The notes beneath the pieces are model-generated. The model was not told the DNA's origin. It saw only the letters and a list, made by a program, of their open reading frames with translations, and made no database searches. Both the position numbers and the translations under genes were made by a program. From positions 496,001 to 560,000 of the forward strand of contig NZ_JAOTEN010000002.1 in NCBI RefSeq assembly GCF_025628965.1: a stretch of DNA of 64,000 nucleotides, written 5' to 3'. Below are positions 26,250 to 33,086 of the stretch, piece after piece (position 1 is the stretch's first letter; each line of letters opens with the position of its first letter). The stretch is from Chryseobacterium gilvum. Lineage in GTDB: Bacteria > Bacteroidota > Bacteroidia > Flavobacteriales > Weeksellaceae.

Positions 26250-27593
26250 TTATAAAGATGATAAATACACTAAATTTTGATTATCAGAATTGGCTCCTAC
26301 AGTTTCAAGATTCGTGGTGTAGGAGGAAATGCAATCATCAATCATTGTTTGTTTTTCAGTTCTTGAGACCGCTATTTTTTCACTAATAAAAGTGATCCAT
26401 CCCTGAACATATTCTGAAGCATACAGCTTATAATCTTTGGTGGGAATTATAACTCCGTCTATAATATTTTGTAGCTCTTCAATTCTTCCGCGGGTTTTTA
26501 TTACAATTTCTTTAGTATTTCCAATGTTTGCGAGAATTTCTTCAATCTCCTTTTTAAGAACATTGATTTTTTCTAAAAGAAAAAGTACATTTTTCTGGCG
26601 TATTTCCTGTTCGTTTTTTATTTTATCTTTATCTCTATGCTCCTTCATCACAAAGTCAAAAACCAATCCCCAAATAATATAAACAATGAATCCTGCGAAG
26701 ATTATTCCCCAAAACTGAATGGTAGTAAAGGCGATTTTAATATCAAATGGGGGAGAATCAAATGTTTTGTTTAATTCATATAATTTAGACTCGATCTGAT
26801 AGGCTAAAATGGCATCGAAAATGAATGTAACAATAAACAGTAAACCAAGTTTCACATAATTTGCCCATGTTTTAGTTTCATTAAACATGTGAATTAAAAA
26901 TCCCAATCCTAAAAAGACAAAAGGAATAAAAGTCACAAATGCACCTTCAATTGATCCTTCAGACCAAGCCCTTTCCCAGGCTCTTGCATCCAAAACACTT
27001 TGTATAACAGTAACTTTTGCATCAAAACTTTTAAAAAACGCAGAGTAAGAAGTTGAAATATAAAAAGTTAACAGATACAAAGTAATAGGAACAAGGAGAA
27101 TAGTGCCTATCCAAAATTTTGTAGATGCCCCTTTTGTAGCTTTCACATTATATTTTTCGGGGTTTCTAGGGAGATCATTGATCTCAGCTTTAAAGACCTG
27201 AATCTGATTTTGATAATTTTCAATTTCTTTATTTTTATTTTTTAACTGATCTTCTTTTGTTTCTAAGGCAACCGTTAAAGCTTTTATTTCTGTTTCCTTG
27301 TTTTTCTGTTCGGTCACGTATGATTCTTTCAGCTTTTGCTGTTTTTCAACCATTTCTTTTTCCTCATTCTGGAATTTTGAGTACACTGCATCCAAACAGA
27401 TGGATAGGGTAGAGTGATTTCCGCTGGTTCTGGAACTGTCTCTGTATCCGGATTCGTGATAGGTTCTTTTTCTGCTTTCTTCTGACGATTCTACATTAGA
27501 ATTAGTTTCTGCTTTTGAAGATTCTTCTTCTTTCGGAGTTTCAACCGGGATAGATTTTAATTTAAATAAGTTCTTTATGCTTGTGGTATCCAT
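26250..27593 (-). CDS. Coiled-coil membrane protein with four TM helices
   Basis: The 447-aa protein has a Ser/Glu-rich disordered N-terminus (1-60) and a long coiled coil (about 72-140). Four membrane helices follow (about 160-180, 218-237, 246-267, 291-316), then a second coiled coil (about 318-380) and a soluble tail. No enzyme motif is seen. The build suggests a membrane scaffold. It lies 6 nt after the TerB-like gene and 10 nt before the vWA lipoprotein gene, so the three may act together. Family is not recognised. Confidence 0.85.
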   Translation of the reverse strand: MDTTSIKNLFKLKSIPVETPKEEESSKAETNSNVESSEESRKRTYHESGYRDSSRTSGNHSTLSICLDAVYSKFQNEEKEMVEKQQKLKESYVTEQKNKETEIKALTVALETKEDQLKNKNKEIENYQNQIQVFKAEINDLPRNPEKYNVKATKGASTKFWIGTILLVPITLYLLTFYISTSYSAFFKSFDAKVTVIQSVLDARAWERAWSEGSIEGAFVTFIPFVFLGLGFLIHMFNETKTWANYVKLGLLFIVTFIFDAILAYQIESKLYELNKTFDSPPFDIKIAFTTIQFWGIIFAGFIVYIIWGLVFDFVMKEHRDKDKIKNEQEIRQKNVLFLLEKINVLKKEIEEILANIGNTKEIVIKTRGRIEELQNIIDGVIIPTKDYKLYASEYVQGWITFISEKIAVSRTEKQTMIDDCISSYTTNLETVGANSDNQNLVYLSSL

Positions 27594-27599
27594 GATGTT

Positions 27600-28007
27600 T
27601 TAGTTTTTTAATTCATATAAAATTTCACTTTTATTTTTTCCGTTTCTTACGGCCTCAATGAGGTAATCAACAATTGAGGTTACATTTTCTTCCAGAAAAC
27701 CAAACATCAGAACACATTTTTGCATTGCCGAGTACTCGTTGGGAGAAACAATACCATCTGCCCAAATCATTACTGTAAGATCATACAGATAATCTACTTT
27801 TTCTCCGATGGTTTTCGGAACAAGAGATTTAAAATTAAGAGGTCTTACTAGTATTTCATCCAGATTTTTAGATGAAATCCCTTTTTCTTCCGCACATTGG
27901 TAAAGCATCTTTAATTCTAAGGTGCTAAAATCATCATCACAGATTGCCATTTGATATAATCTCAGAAAGTGAGCTTTAAGATTTTCGGTGATTTGATTAT
28001 TTTCCAT
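27600..28007 (-). CDS. TerB-like protein
   Basis: The 135-aa protein (MENNQITENLKAHFLRLYQM) is all-helical. It carries the TerB-type acidic helices: AICDDDFSTLELKMLYQCAEEKGIS, and later IWADGIVSPNEYSAMQKCVLMFG. These two D/E-rich repeats are the TerB metal-binding pattern. The start at 28007 is preferred; a longer frame from 28322 reads antisense-like, low-complexity sequence overlapping the upstream gene. It overlaps the DUF6804-like gene by 11 nt, implying translational coupling. TerB domains occur in tellurite, envelope-stress and phage-defence contexts. Confidence 0.85.
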   Translation of the reverse strand: MENNQITENLKAHFLRLYQMAICDDDFSTLELKMLYQCAEEKGISSKNLDEILVRPLNFKSLVPKTIGEKVDYLYDLTVMIWADGIVSPNEYSAMQKCVLMFGFLEENVTSIVDYLIEAVRNGKNKSEILYELKN

Positions 28008-28410
28008 AGTTGGTTTGGTCTTCTTTAGGTTTTTTAGGATTAATAATTTTATCTCGCGGGTATGTTTGAGGCTGCGTTGTATGCATTGAAGATTCTTCGG
28101 TAATTTCCTGTTCTTTTTTTTGTTCCGGCTTTTTAGTAAAAGCAATGAGTAAGAAAAGAATTCCTGTAATGGTATCGATAGGAATCCATAAACTTTTACG
28201 ATATAAATAAATGGGAATAAAAGGATTGAAAATAATAAGAATGACGAGAAAAATAATACTGAAATAATATTGTTTGAAGCCCAAAAGGTTATAAATAACA
28301 ATTGATGCTCCAATAAAAACAAGAATTCTCAAAAAGGTATAATATTCAATAGGCAACCTGAAAATACCTGCGAAACAACATAGCGCACAGAAGGTGAGAA
28401 ATGGGCTCAT
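27997..28410 (-). CDS. DUF6804-like membrane protein
   Basis: The 137-aa protein begins MSPFLTFCALCCFAGIFRLP and has four short membrane helices. It includes EYYTFLRILVFIGASIVIYNLL and IIFNPFIPIYLYRKSLWIPIDTITGILFLL. This arrangement (YYxLLRxxV, then FNPxxPxxLxRxxWxxID) is what I know as DUF6804. A Gln/Lys-rich cytoplasmic tail follows. The start at 28410 is chosen over an upstream one that would run into the TM2 gene. Function unknown. Confidence 0.78.
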   Translation of the reverse strand: MSPFLTFCALCCFAGIFRLPIEYYTFLRILVFIGASIVIYNLLGFKQYYFSIIFLVILIIFNPFIPIYLYRKSLWIPIDTITGILFLLIAFTKKPEQKKEQEITEESSMHTTQPQTYPRDKIINPKKPKEDQTNYGK

Positions 28411-28423
28411 GGTTTTGAAAGTT

Positions 28424-28639
28424 TTAAAATCCGGTTCTGAGATTATATTTGTAGTTGAAATTATCTTCAGACATAAAGATAAATACGAAGAAATCAATGC
28501 ATGCTATTAATGAAGGAATAAGCGTCCAGCAGAATAAAAGATAAAAGATTCCCAGTGTATTCCGACCTAAATAGAATCTGTGAATGCCCAATCCTCCAAA
28601 AAAAAGAGCAAGCATTGCGGTTGTAAATTTTGATTTCAT
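28424..28639 (-). CDS. TM2 domain-containing protein
   Basis: The 71-aa protein is one TM2 module: AMLALFFGGLGIHRFYLGR (helix 1 and the G-x-H-x-F-Y-L-G turn), then GIFYLLFCWTLIPSLIACIDFFVFI (helix 2), followed by a short polar tail. TM2 proteins are small inner-membrane proteins of unclear role, often in envelope or stress loci. It lies 2 nt after the PH/SHOCT gene and 13 nt before the DUF6804-like gene. Confidence 0.92.
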   Translation of the reverse strand: MKSKFTTAMLALFFGGLGIHRFYLGRNTLGIFYLLFCWTLIPSLIACIDFFVFIFMSEDNFNYKYNLRTGF

Positions 28640-28641
28640 GA

Positions 28642-29268
28642 TTAAACTCTTGATAATATTTCATTCTTTTTAGTTTCAAATTCTTCAGGAGAAATGATCC
28701 CATTTTCCACTAAACCTTTTAGTTTCTGTAAAACGGCAAACGGATCTCCAGCTTCCATAAGCTGAGGTTTTGGTGGTTGTGTCTGCAGAGGATGTGCAAT
28801 GATGGGTGTTGTATTATTTACAGTAACTCTGCCTCCCGCGGAAGCCCTTCTTAATTCAAGATCTTTTTCTCTGCGGACTCCTCTCATCTGCTCTTCTATT
28901 TCCTGAGCAAACTGATAAAGCTTTCTTGCCTGTGATTTTGGAAGATAATCCATCATGTTACTAAAATTACTTACAGTTCTCACTATAAAAGTAGATCCCA
29001 GAATTCCTTCTTTGATATGACAATCGGCAACATCTACCCAACTGTAATCCTGAAAATCCATAGAAAATCCAAAGTTTTTAGGCCTGCAGAAAATAATTCT
29101 TCTATTAGTAAGTGCGATACAATCTGGAGACATATTCAAAGCAGGTTTTTTCTGCACTGCAATATATTCTACAAACTCCTGTGAAGTAAGAAGACTGTTG
29201 ATTCTTTCCAATAGTTTTTCAACCGCTTTTGGATCTTGCTCTTCATTTAAAAATTGTTTTAAATTCAT
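28642..29268 (-). CDS. PH-domain and SHOCT-domain protein
   Basis: The 208-aa soluble protein has a bacterial PH-like domain at about residues 35-130 (CIALTNRRIIFCRPKNFGF, then SWVDVADCHIKEGILGSTFIVRT). A Pro/Gln-rich linker follows, then a C-terminal SHOCT motif (DPFAVLQKLKGLVENGIISPEEFETKKNEIL). SHOCT segments often mediate oligomerisation or membrane association. It is followed directly by the TM2 gene, a natural membrane partner. The domain calls are by eye. Confidence 0.85.
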   Translation of the reverse strand: MNLKQFLNEEQDPKAVEKLLERINSLLTSQEFVEYIAVQKKPALNMSPDCIALTNRRIIFCRPKNFGFSMDFQDYSWVDVADCHIKEGILGSTFIVRTVSNFSNMMDYLPKSQARKLYQFAQEIEEQMRGVRREKDLELRRASAGGRVTVNNTTPIIAHPLQTQPPKPQLMEAGDPFAVLQKLKGLVENGIISPEEFETKKNEILSRV

Positions 29269-29279
29269 GATGTGTTGAT

Positions 29280-29681
29280 TTAGTGTTCTATTCTATTTTG
29301 AGCTTCAATCTGTTCTTCATACCAATATTTTTGGGTACTAAAATCTAACGGCCAATCTCGTTGAGCCTGTCTTTTTATTGAGTTATCTTCTATAGTTTCC
29401 ATATAATCATATGCTTCAATTTCTTCATTGATCCAATATTCTTGTGTAGAGTAATCATTAGGCCAATCTTTTTTAGCTTTTTCTTTTAGCTTAGTAATTA
29501 CAGCATCCTTTTTAGGGTCTGTTTTTATCTCTACTTCTTGCAGATGAACATCATATGTTTCTATGGTATTTAAATTTTGATAAGATGATTTTTTATCTTT
29601 TTTATCATCCATACTTCCAAAAGCGATGAAAATAAAAAATAGAAATATCCCTGCTGAAATGATGTGTTTAAATTTTTTCAT
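29280..29681 (-). CDS. Membrane-anchored protein with two WP-(D/N)-STQ-YW repeats
   Basis: The 133-aa protein has an N-terminal hydrophobic helix (about 7-22) and a short basic linker. Two copies of the motif WPNDYSTQEYWINEEIEAYD and WPLDFSTQKYWYEEQIEAQN are spaced about 40 residues apart, each followed by a charged helix. I do not recognise a named family. Its ATG overlaps the upstream stop by 4 nt (ATGA), so it is translationally coupled to the VanZ-like gene. Confidence 0.8.
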   Translation of the reverse strand: MKKFKHIISAGIFLFFIFIAFGSMDDKKDKKSSYQNLNTIETYDVHLQEVEIKTDPKKDAVITKLKEKAKKDWPNDYSTQEYWINEEIEAYDYMETIEDNSIKRQAQRDWPLDFSTQKYWYEEQIEAQNRIEH

Positions 29682-30115
29682 GTCTTTTTAGTGTTAAGAA
29701 TTATCTTTGTTGATATGTGATAAGGAAAAATTGTCCCAACTGAATAGAATATGGCGTCTAAAAAATCAAATGTTCCCGGAATGATTTTAAAAAGTTGAAG
29801 AAATTCTGATGAGATGGCAATAATCGGAATGCTGAAAACCCAAAAAATATTTTGTCTGGTAATTAAATGTTTCCAAATTTTTAATGAAATAGCTGTGTAA
29901 GAAAATATCCAAAGACCATCTGGAAGACTATAAATAAACCAATTCGGAAAAGAATAAGTGGTTCTGTAGCTCTTGATCAGTTTAATTTCATCAGAAATAT
30001 TTATATACCTAAACCATTGAAACATAATGAGCGTCTCTGTTCTGAAAATAATATAAATAAGCCCACCTAATATTAGAGGAATAAAATACAAGATTATCTT
30101 TAACCTCTTAATCAT
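29678..30115 (-). CDS. VanZ-like membrane protein
   Basis: The 145-aa protein has about four membrane helices. The stretch ISSEFLQLFKIIPGTFDFLD resembles the E-x-x-Q-x-F...D-x-x-D core of VanZ-like proteins, which is known from glycopeptide-tolerance loci but of unknown mechanism. The match is partial. It overlaps both neighbours (1 nt upstream, 4 nt downstream). Confidence 0.75.
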   Translation of the reverse strand: MIKRLKIILYFIPLILGGLIYIIFRTETLIMFQWFRYINISDEIKLIKSYRTTYSFPNWFIYSLPDGLWIFSYTAISLKIWKHLITRQNIFWVFSIPIIAISSEFLQLFKIIPGTFDFLDAIFYSVGTIFPYHISTKIILNTKKT

Positions 30116-30636
30116 TATTGTACATCTTTATAATAAACATACCCTATTTTTCCGGATTTCTGCACCTTTACTTTTTTCCAATACTTTTGGCTGGAAATTG
30201 GAACTAGTTTTGTATCCCTCGAGGTTTTTTCTATGATTTTAGACTGAAGAGTCGGTTTCTCATAAATATTGATTAACGAAACAGTTGAATTATATCGATT
30301 AATATTAATCTCGCCGATTCGGATTTTTTGTGTTTTTGAAATTTTATTTTTTTTAGAAAGGTCAATATTTGAACTTATCGAGGTTTTAGATTTTTTGTGT
30401 TTTGAAGATGAATAATTTACAGATGGTCTATTCCTATAAGAATTCCCGGTGCAAACCCCACATGTTCCGCCACTGCCTGCGCAATGTGTGCATCCCGAAC
30501 AGTTTGAACAGGCAGAACAACTTGAAGATCCGGTACATCTTCCGCCGCTGTGCAGGCTTTTTTCTTTTGATATAGAAAAAGAACCAGCCATCAGTACACA
30601 AAAGAAAATAATGAGTATAGATATAACTGTTTTCAT
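30115..30636 (-). CDS. Cys-rich secreted SH3-like protein
   Basis: The 173-aa protein has a signal peptide (1-20). A striking cysteine array follows: Cys 34, 40, 43, 46, 49, 52, 59 and 62, mostly at CxxC spacing. A Lys/Ser-rich linker leads to a C-terminal SH3b-like domain (about 118-173: INIYEKPTLQSKIIEK, then YWKKVKVQKSGKIGYVYY). The array could bind metal or form disulfides. The SH3b part may bind the cell wall. It ends at the base where the VanZ-like gene begins. Confidence 0.83.
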   Translation of the reverse strand: MKTVISILIIFFCVLMAGSFSISKEKSLHSGGRCTGSSSCSACSNCSGCTHCAGSGGTCGVCTGNSYRNRPSVNYSSSKHKKSKTSISSNIDLSKKNKISKTQKIRIGEININRYNSTVSLINIYEKPTLQSKIIEKTSRDTKLVPISSQKYWKKVKVQKSGKIGYVYYKDVQ

Positions 30637-30646
30637 GGGTGTTAGT

Positions 30647-31714
30647 TTAGTTATAATTATCTAAAGACTGATGAAGCTGGTTTCTAAAATTGTAGATTTC
30701 ATCAAGATTATTCAGCAAAGCCTTTACACCAGATTCTTTACCGTCATGAAAAGTTTCCAGATATTTATTTGAAGTATTAAAATGAAATCTACACAGCGGT
30801 TTTCTGTTATTGTCATCCAATAAAACACCAAAATAAGACAACGTATCTCTGTGAGCAATCCTTTCTGAAGAAACCTTTTCTCTCAAAATGGCTTTTACAA
30901 TCTGAAAAGCTTCCAATTCTTCTTCCGTTGTGATAATTTTAGAATCATTATTTTCACCAATAGGAACAGGATTTATTTTTTCTTCATGTTTTTCGATCTG
31001 TTCGTTGATGCTTAATGCAGATTTAAGCCTGAAACTGATTGATTCATTGATAGATGTCGTCAACGCTTTTTTAGTATATTCTTTAAAGGCAATCATCCGG
31101 TTTGCGGTCAAATGTTTTTCAAAAAAACGATTGACTAAAAGTTTTACCATCTCATCGGAAGGGTTTTCGATTTCTTTCTCAAATTCTTTTCGAATGGCTT
31201 TAATGTATTTTAGACCTTCTGCAGAATCTAAAATATTTTCCAGATTGTATTCATTTTTGGTGAAACTTTCGAGGATTTTTATGGAGCTGTCTTTGATATC
31301 TTCAATATCAATGGTGAAGAAAGGCTTTTCATCCATAATATTTGGCTTCTCAAGATCAGTGTAAAAGTTGTAGACAATTCCGTTGGTAAGAACTCCAAAT
31401 CGTGATTTTGAAACATGATAATAGCGGTGAAGTTGAGAGTTGTGTGCATCGGCACTTTCTTTCCAGTGTTTGCATTCGATAATAAGAATAGGCTCATCAT
31501 TTTTTTTGATGACATAATCTATTTTCTCTCCTTTTTTGGTTCCAATATCACAAATATGTTCCGGAATTACTTCTGTAGGATTAAAAATATCATATCCTAA
31601 AATCTGAATAAAAGGCATTACAAAAGCATTTTTGGTAGCTTCCTCTGTTCCGATCTGATCTTTTAATCCGATAACTTTCTGATGTAACTGTTCAAGTTTT
31701 ATTTTAAGATCCAT
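30647..31714 (-). CDS. Type I restriction HsdR-N-terminal-like nuclease
   Basis: The 355-aa protein matches the N-terminal nuclease domain of type I restriction subunits (HSDR_N). TEEATKNAFVMPFIQILGYD is the leading helix, then Asp66 in KIDYVIK and Glu80-Cys-Lys82 in LIIECKHWKE complete a PD-(D/E)XK site. There is no helicase domain, no HsdM and no HsdS nearby, so it is not part of a type I system. The C-terminal half (about 150-355) is helical with an end motif around RFHFNTSNKYLETFHDG. It lies 10-11 nt from both neighbours in the operon. Confidence 0.88.
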   Translation of the reverse strand: MDLKIKLEQLHQKVIGLKDQIGTEEATKNAFVMPFIQILGYDIFNPTEVIPEHICDIGTKKGEKIDYVIKKNDEPILIIECKHWKESADAHNSQLHRYYHVSKSRFGVLTNGIVYNFYTDLEKPNIMDEKPFFTIDIEDIKDSSIKILESFTKNEYNLENILDSAEGLKYIKAIRKEFEKEIENPSDEMVKLLVNRFFEKHLTANRMIAFKEYTKKALTTSINESISFRLKSALSINEQIEKHEEKINPVPIGENNDSKIITTEEELEAFQIVKAILREKVSSERIAHRDTLSYFGVLLDDNNRKPLCRFHFNTSNKYLETFHDGKESGVKALLNNLDEIYNFRNQLHQSLDNYN

Positions 31715-31725
31715 GGTTTTGATTT

Positions 31726-32058
31726 TTAGATAGTTTCGTCAACAGTTTTTGCGGTCGGAGCATTGGCTTTTACTGATGCAATTCCGGTTTCCATAGAAAA
31801 TTTTGAACTGTAATACTGACTTTTACCGATGATTTCTCCGTTTCTTGCTTTCAGGACAAAATAGTCTTTGTTATTAACCGTCATTCGTCTGTCGTATCTG
31901 GAGTCGTCCTGCGAATTAATTTTTACAGATTCGATTCCTTTCTGGCAGGATGATTTCTGAACGTAGCCTTCACTCATTAAAATGATTTCGCCATTGCTGG
32001 CTTTAAGATTAAACTGATACTCTTTGTTTACTCTTTGAGTGATTACAAATTTTCCCAT
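31726..32058 (-). CDS. YegP-like protein with two DUF1508 repeats
   Basis: The 110-aa protein contains two tandem DUF1508 units: YQFNLKASNGEIILMSEGYV with ACQKGIESVK-type end (about 14-47), and YFVLKARNGEIIGKSQYYSS with METGIASVKANAP (about 66-100). This is the YegP arrangement. Function is unknown. It lies 5 nt after the first gene of the operon. Confidence 0.93.
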   Translation of the reverse strand: MGKFVITQRVNKEYQFNLKASNGEIILMSEGYVQKSSCQKGIESVKINSQDDSRYDRRMTVNNKDYFVLKARNGEIIGKSQYYSSKFSMETGIASVKANAPTAKTVDETI

Positions 32059-32063
32059 GATTA

Positions 32064-32291
32064 TTATCTTATTTTTCTTGAATATTTATTTTTTACGTGC
32101 GTATTAATAAAAGAATTTAATCCACTTCCAGATCTTGCTAGATTAATCATAGTCTTAATATTACTTTCTCCAGCACTTGAATATGTATACTCATAGATAC
32201 TACCTGTAGAAAATTCTACATGAATAAAATTATTTCCAATTTCAAATCCTGATATTCCAGAATCTCCATTGTTGTTTCCATACTTTTCCAT
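32064..32291 (-). CDS. KTSC-like small protein, first gene of the 12-gene operon
   Basis: The 75-aa protein resembles the KTSC domain: an initial strand (FEIGNNFIHVEFSTGSIYEY), and a later SGLNSFINTHVKNKYSRK in place of the usual KG-x-Y-F-N-x-x-I-K. KTSC domains are associated with RNA/DNA-binding and toxin-like contexts, but the role is unproven. A perfect -7 box and the TTACGG-N4-CCGTAA palindrome lie upstream. Confidence 0.72.
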   Translation of the reverse strand: MEKYGNNNGDSGISGFEIGNNFIHVEFSTGSIYEYTYSSAGESNIKTMINLARSGSGLNSFINTHVKNKYSRKIR

Positions 32292-32318
32292 AAATGAATT
32301 TTTATTTGTTTAATACTC

Positions 32319-32326
32319 CAAAAGTA
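32319..32326 (-). promoter_or_regulatory. -7 box of the 12-gene accessory operon
   Basis: The minus strand reads TACTTTTG (perfect TAnnTTTG), 27 nt before the ATG at 32291. The region where a -33 element should be, 21 nt further upstream, is occupied by a palindrome instead of TTTG. Confidence 0.7.
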
Positions 32327-32347
32327 TAACCCTTTAGAAACCAATCC

Positions 32348-32363
32348 TTACGGGAAACCGTAA
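32348..32363. promoter_or_regulatory. Candidate operator palindrome upstream of the 12-gene operon
   Basis: TTACGGGAAACCGTAA is a perfect 6-bp inverted repeat around a 4-nt spacer. It takes the -33 position relative to the -7 box at 32319-32326 (21-nt gap). The same TACGG-N4-CCGTA core occurs at 35319-35332 and 33173-33186. The adjacent LuxR-type regulator is the obvious candidate to bind it. Confidence 0.65.
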
Positions 32364-32370
32364 AACGAAA

Positions 32371-32396
32371 AAACCTTTCAATTTTTTGAAAGGTTT
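32371..32396 (-). terminator. Terminator after the LuxR-type response regulator
   Basis: AAACCTTTCAA and TTGAAAGGTTT form an 11-bp stem, followed on the minus strand by TTTTTTCG. It separates the regulator operon from the downstream 12-gene operon, so the latter needs its own promoter. Confidence 0.9.
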
Positions 32397-32416
32397 GGAT
32401 AAATATTTTTTGAATT

Positions 32417-33082
32417 CTAAATAATTCCCCAGTCTTTACAAAGAGCGATCAGCTGCTCATTACTGCTTATTTCTAAAGATTCTTTCATGTTATTGAGCGC
32501 CTTTTCCACACTGCTTAAGCTGGATGGCTTGATATTGTTCTCCTTCAGATAATCAGGAATGTTTTTTTGAATCATGCCTTCTGAAAGTAGTGTAACAAGA
32601 ATAATCTCAAATCGGGTAAAATTATAGGAATTTTTAGTTTTTATTGAATTTTTGACATTGGCCGATATGTATTTTTCGTTATTATAAACAGCTTTTGCTG
32701 CTCGTTTTAATTCTTTAAGATCTTCACGTCCTTTTGATACAAAACCATTAATGTCGTAAGTTTTAAAAAGATCATCTATAATTTCAGCTCGGTCTTCTAT
32801 TGAGAAAACGATAACTTTTATAGTAGGTTGTTCGCTTTTAATTATATTTATGAGTTCTCTGCCGCTGTTGATATTCTGCTTTCTGTGATCGTTGAGAAAA
32901 GAAAGATCGGTAATCAACAAATCATAAGGATTTTTCTCGCGGATGCTTTTTTTAATCTTCATCCATGCATCATCGCAATACTCAACAGTGTTTATGGTTT
33001 CAATTTTTAATTCTTCAAGAGCTTTCTGAACTGACGAGTTGTAACTTTCAAAATCTTCGGCTATTAGTACTTTTCTAAACAT
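32417..33082 (-). CDS. LuxR-type response regulator
   Basis: The 221-aa protein has a receiver domain with AED (8-10), phospho-acceptor Asp59 in LLITDLSF, and a conserved VFS/SKG region. A C-terminal helix-turn-helix follows (FTRFEIILVTLLSEGMIQKNI, SSVEKALNNMKESLEI). The HTH is a divergent LuxR/NarL form. It lies 4 nt after its partner kinase gene. By position it likely controls both flanking transcription units through the TACGG-N4-CCGTA palindromes. Confidence 0.88.
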   Translation of the reverse strand: MFRKVLIAEDFESYNSSVQKALEELKIETINTVEYCDDAWMKIKKSIREKNPYDLLITDLSFLNDHRKQNINSGRELINIIKSEQPTIKVIVFSIEDRAEIIDDLFKTYDINGFVSKGREDLKELKRAAKAVYNNEKYISANVKNSIKTKNSYNFTRFEIILVTLLSEGMIQKNIPDYLKENNIKPSSLSSVEKALNNMKESLEISSNEQLIALCKDWGII

Positions 33083-33086
33083 ATTA

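Noticed and set aside
27600..28322. Longer 240-aa version of the TerB-like protein
   Set aside because: The extra N-terminus is low-complexity and lies within the DUF6804-like gene; the TerB domain starts naturally at 28007.
30647..31714. A type I restriction-modification system
   Set aside because: Only an HsdR-N-like domain is present; there is no HsdM, HsdS or helicase in the window.
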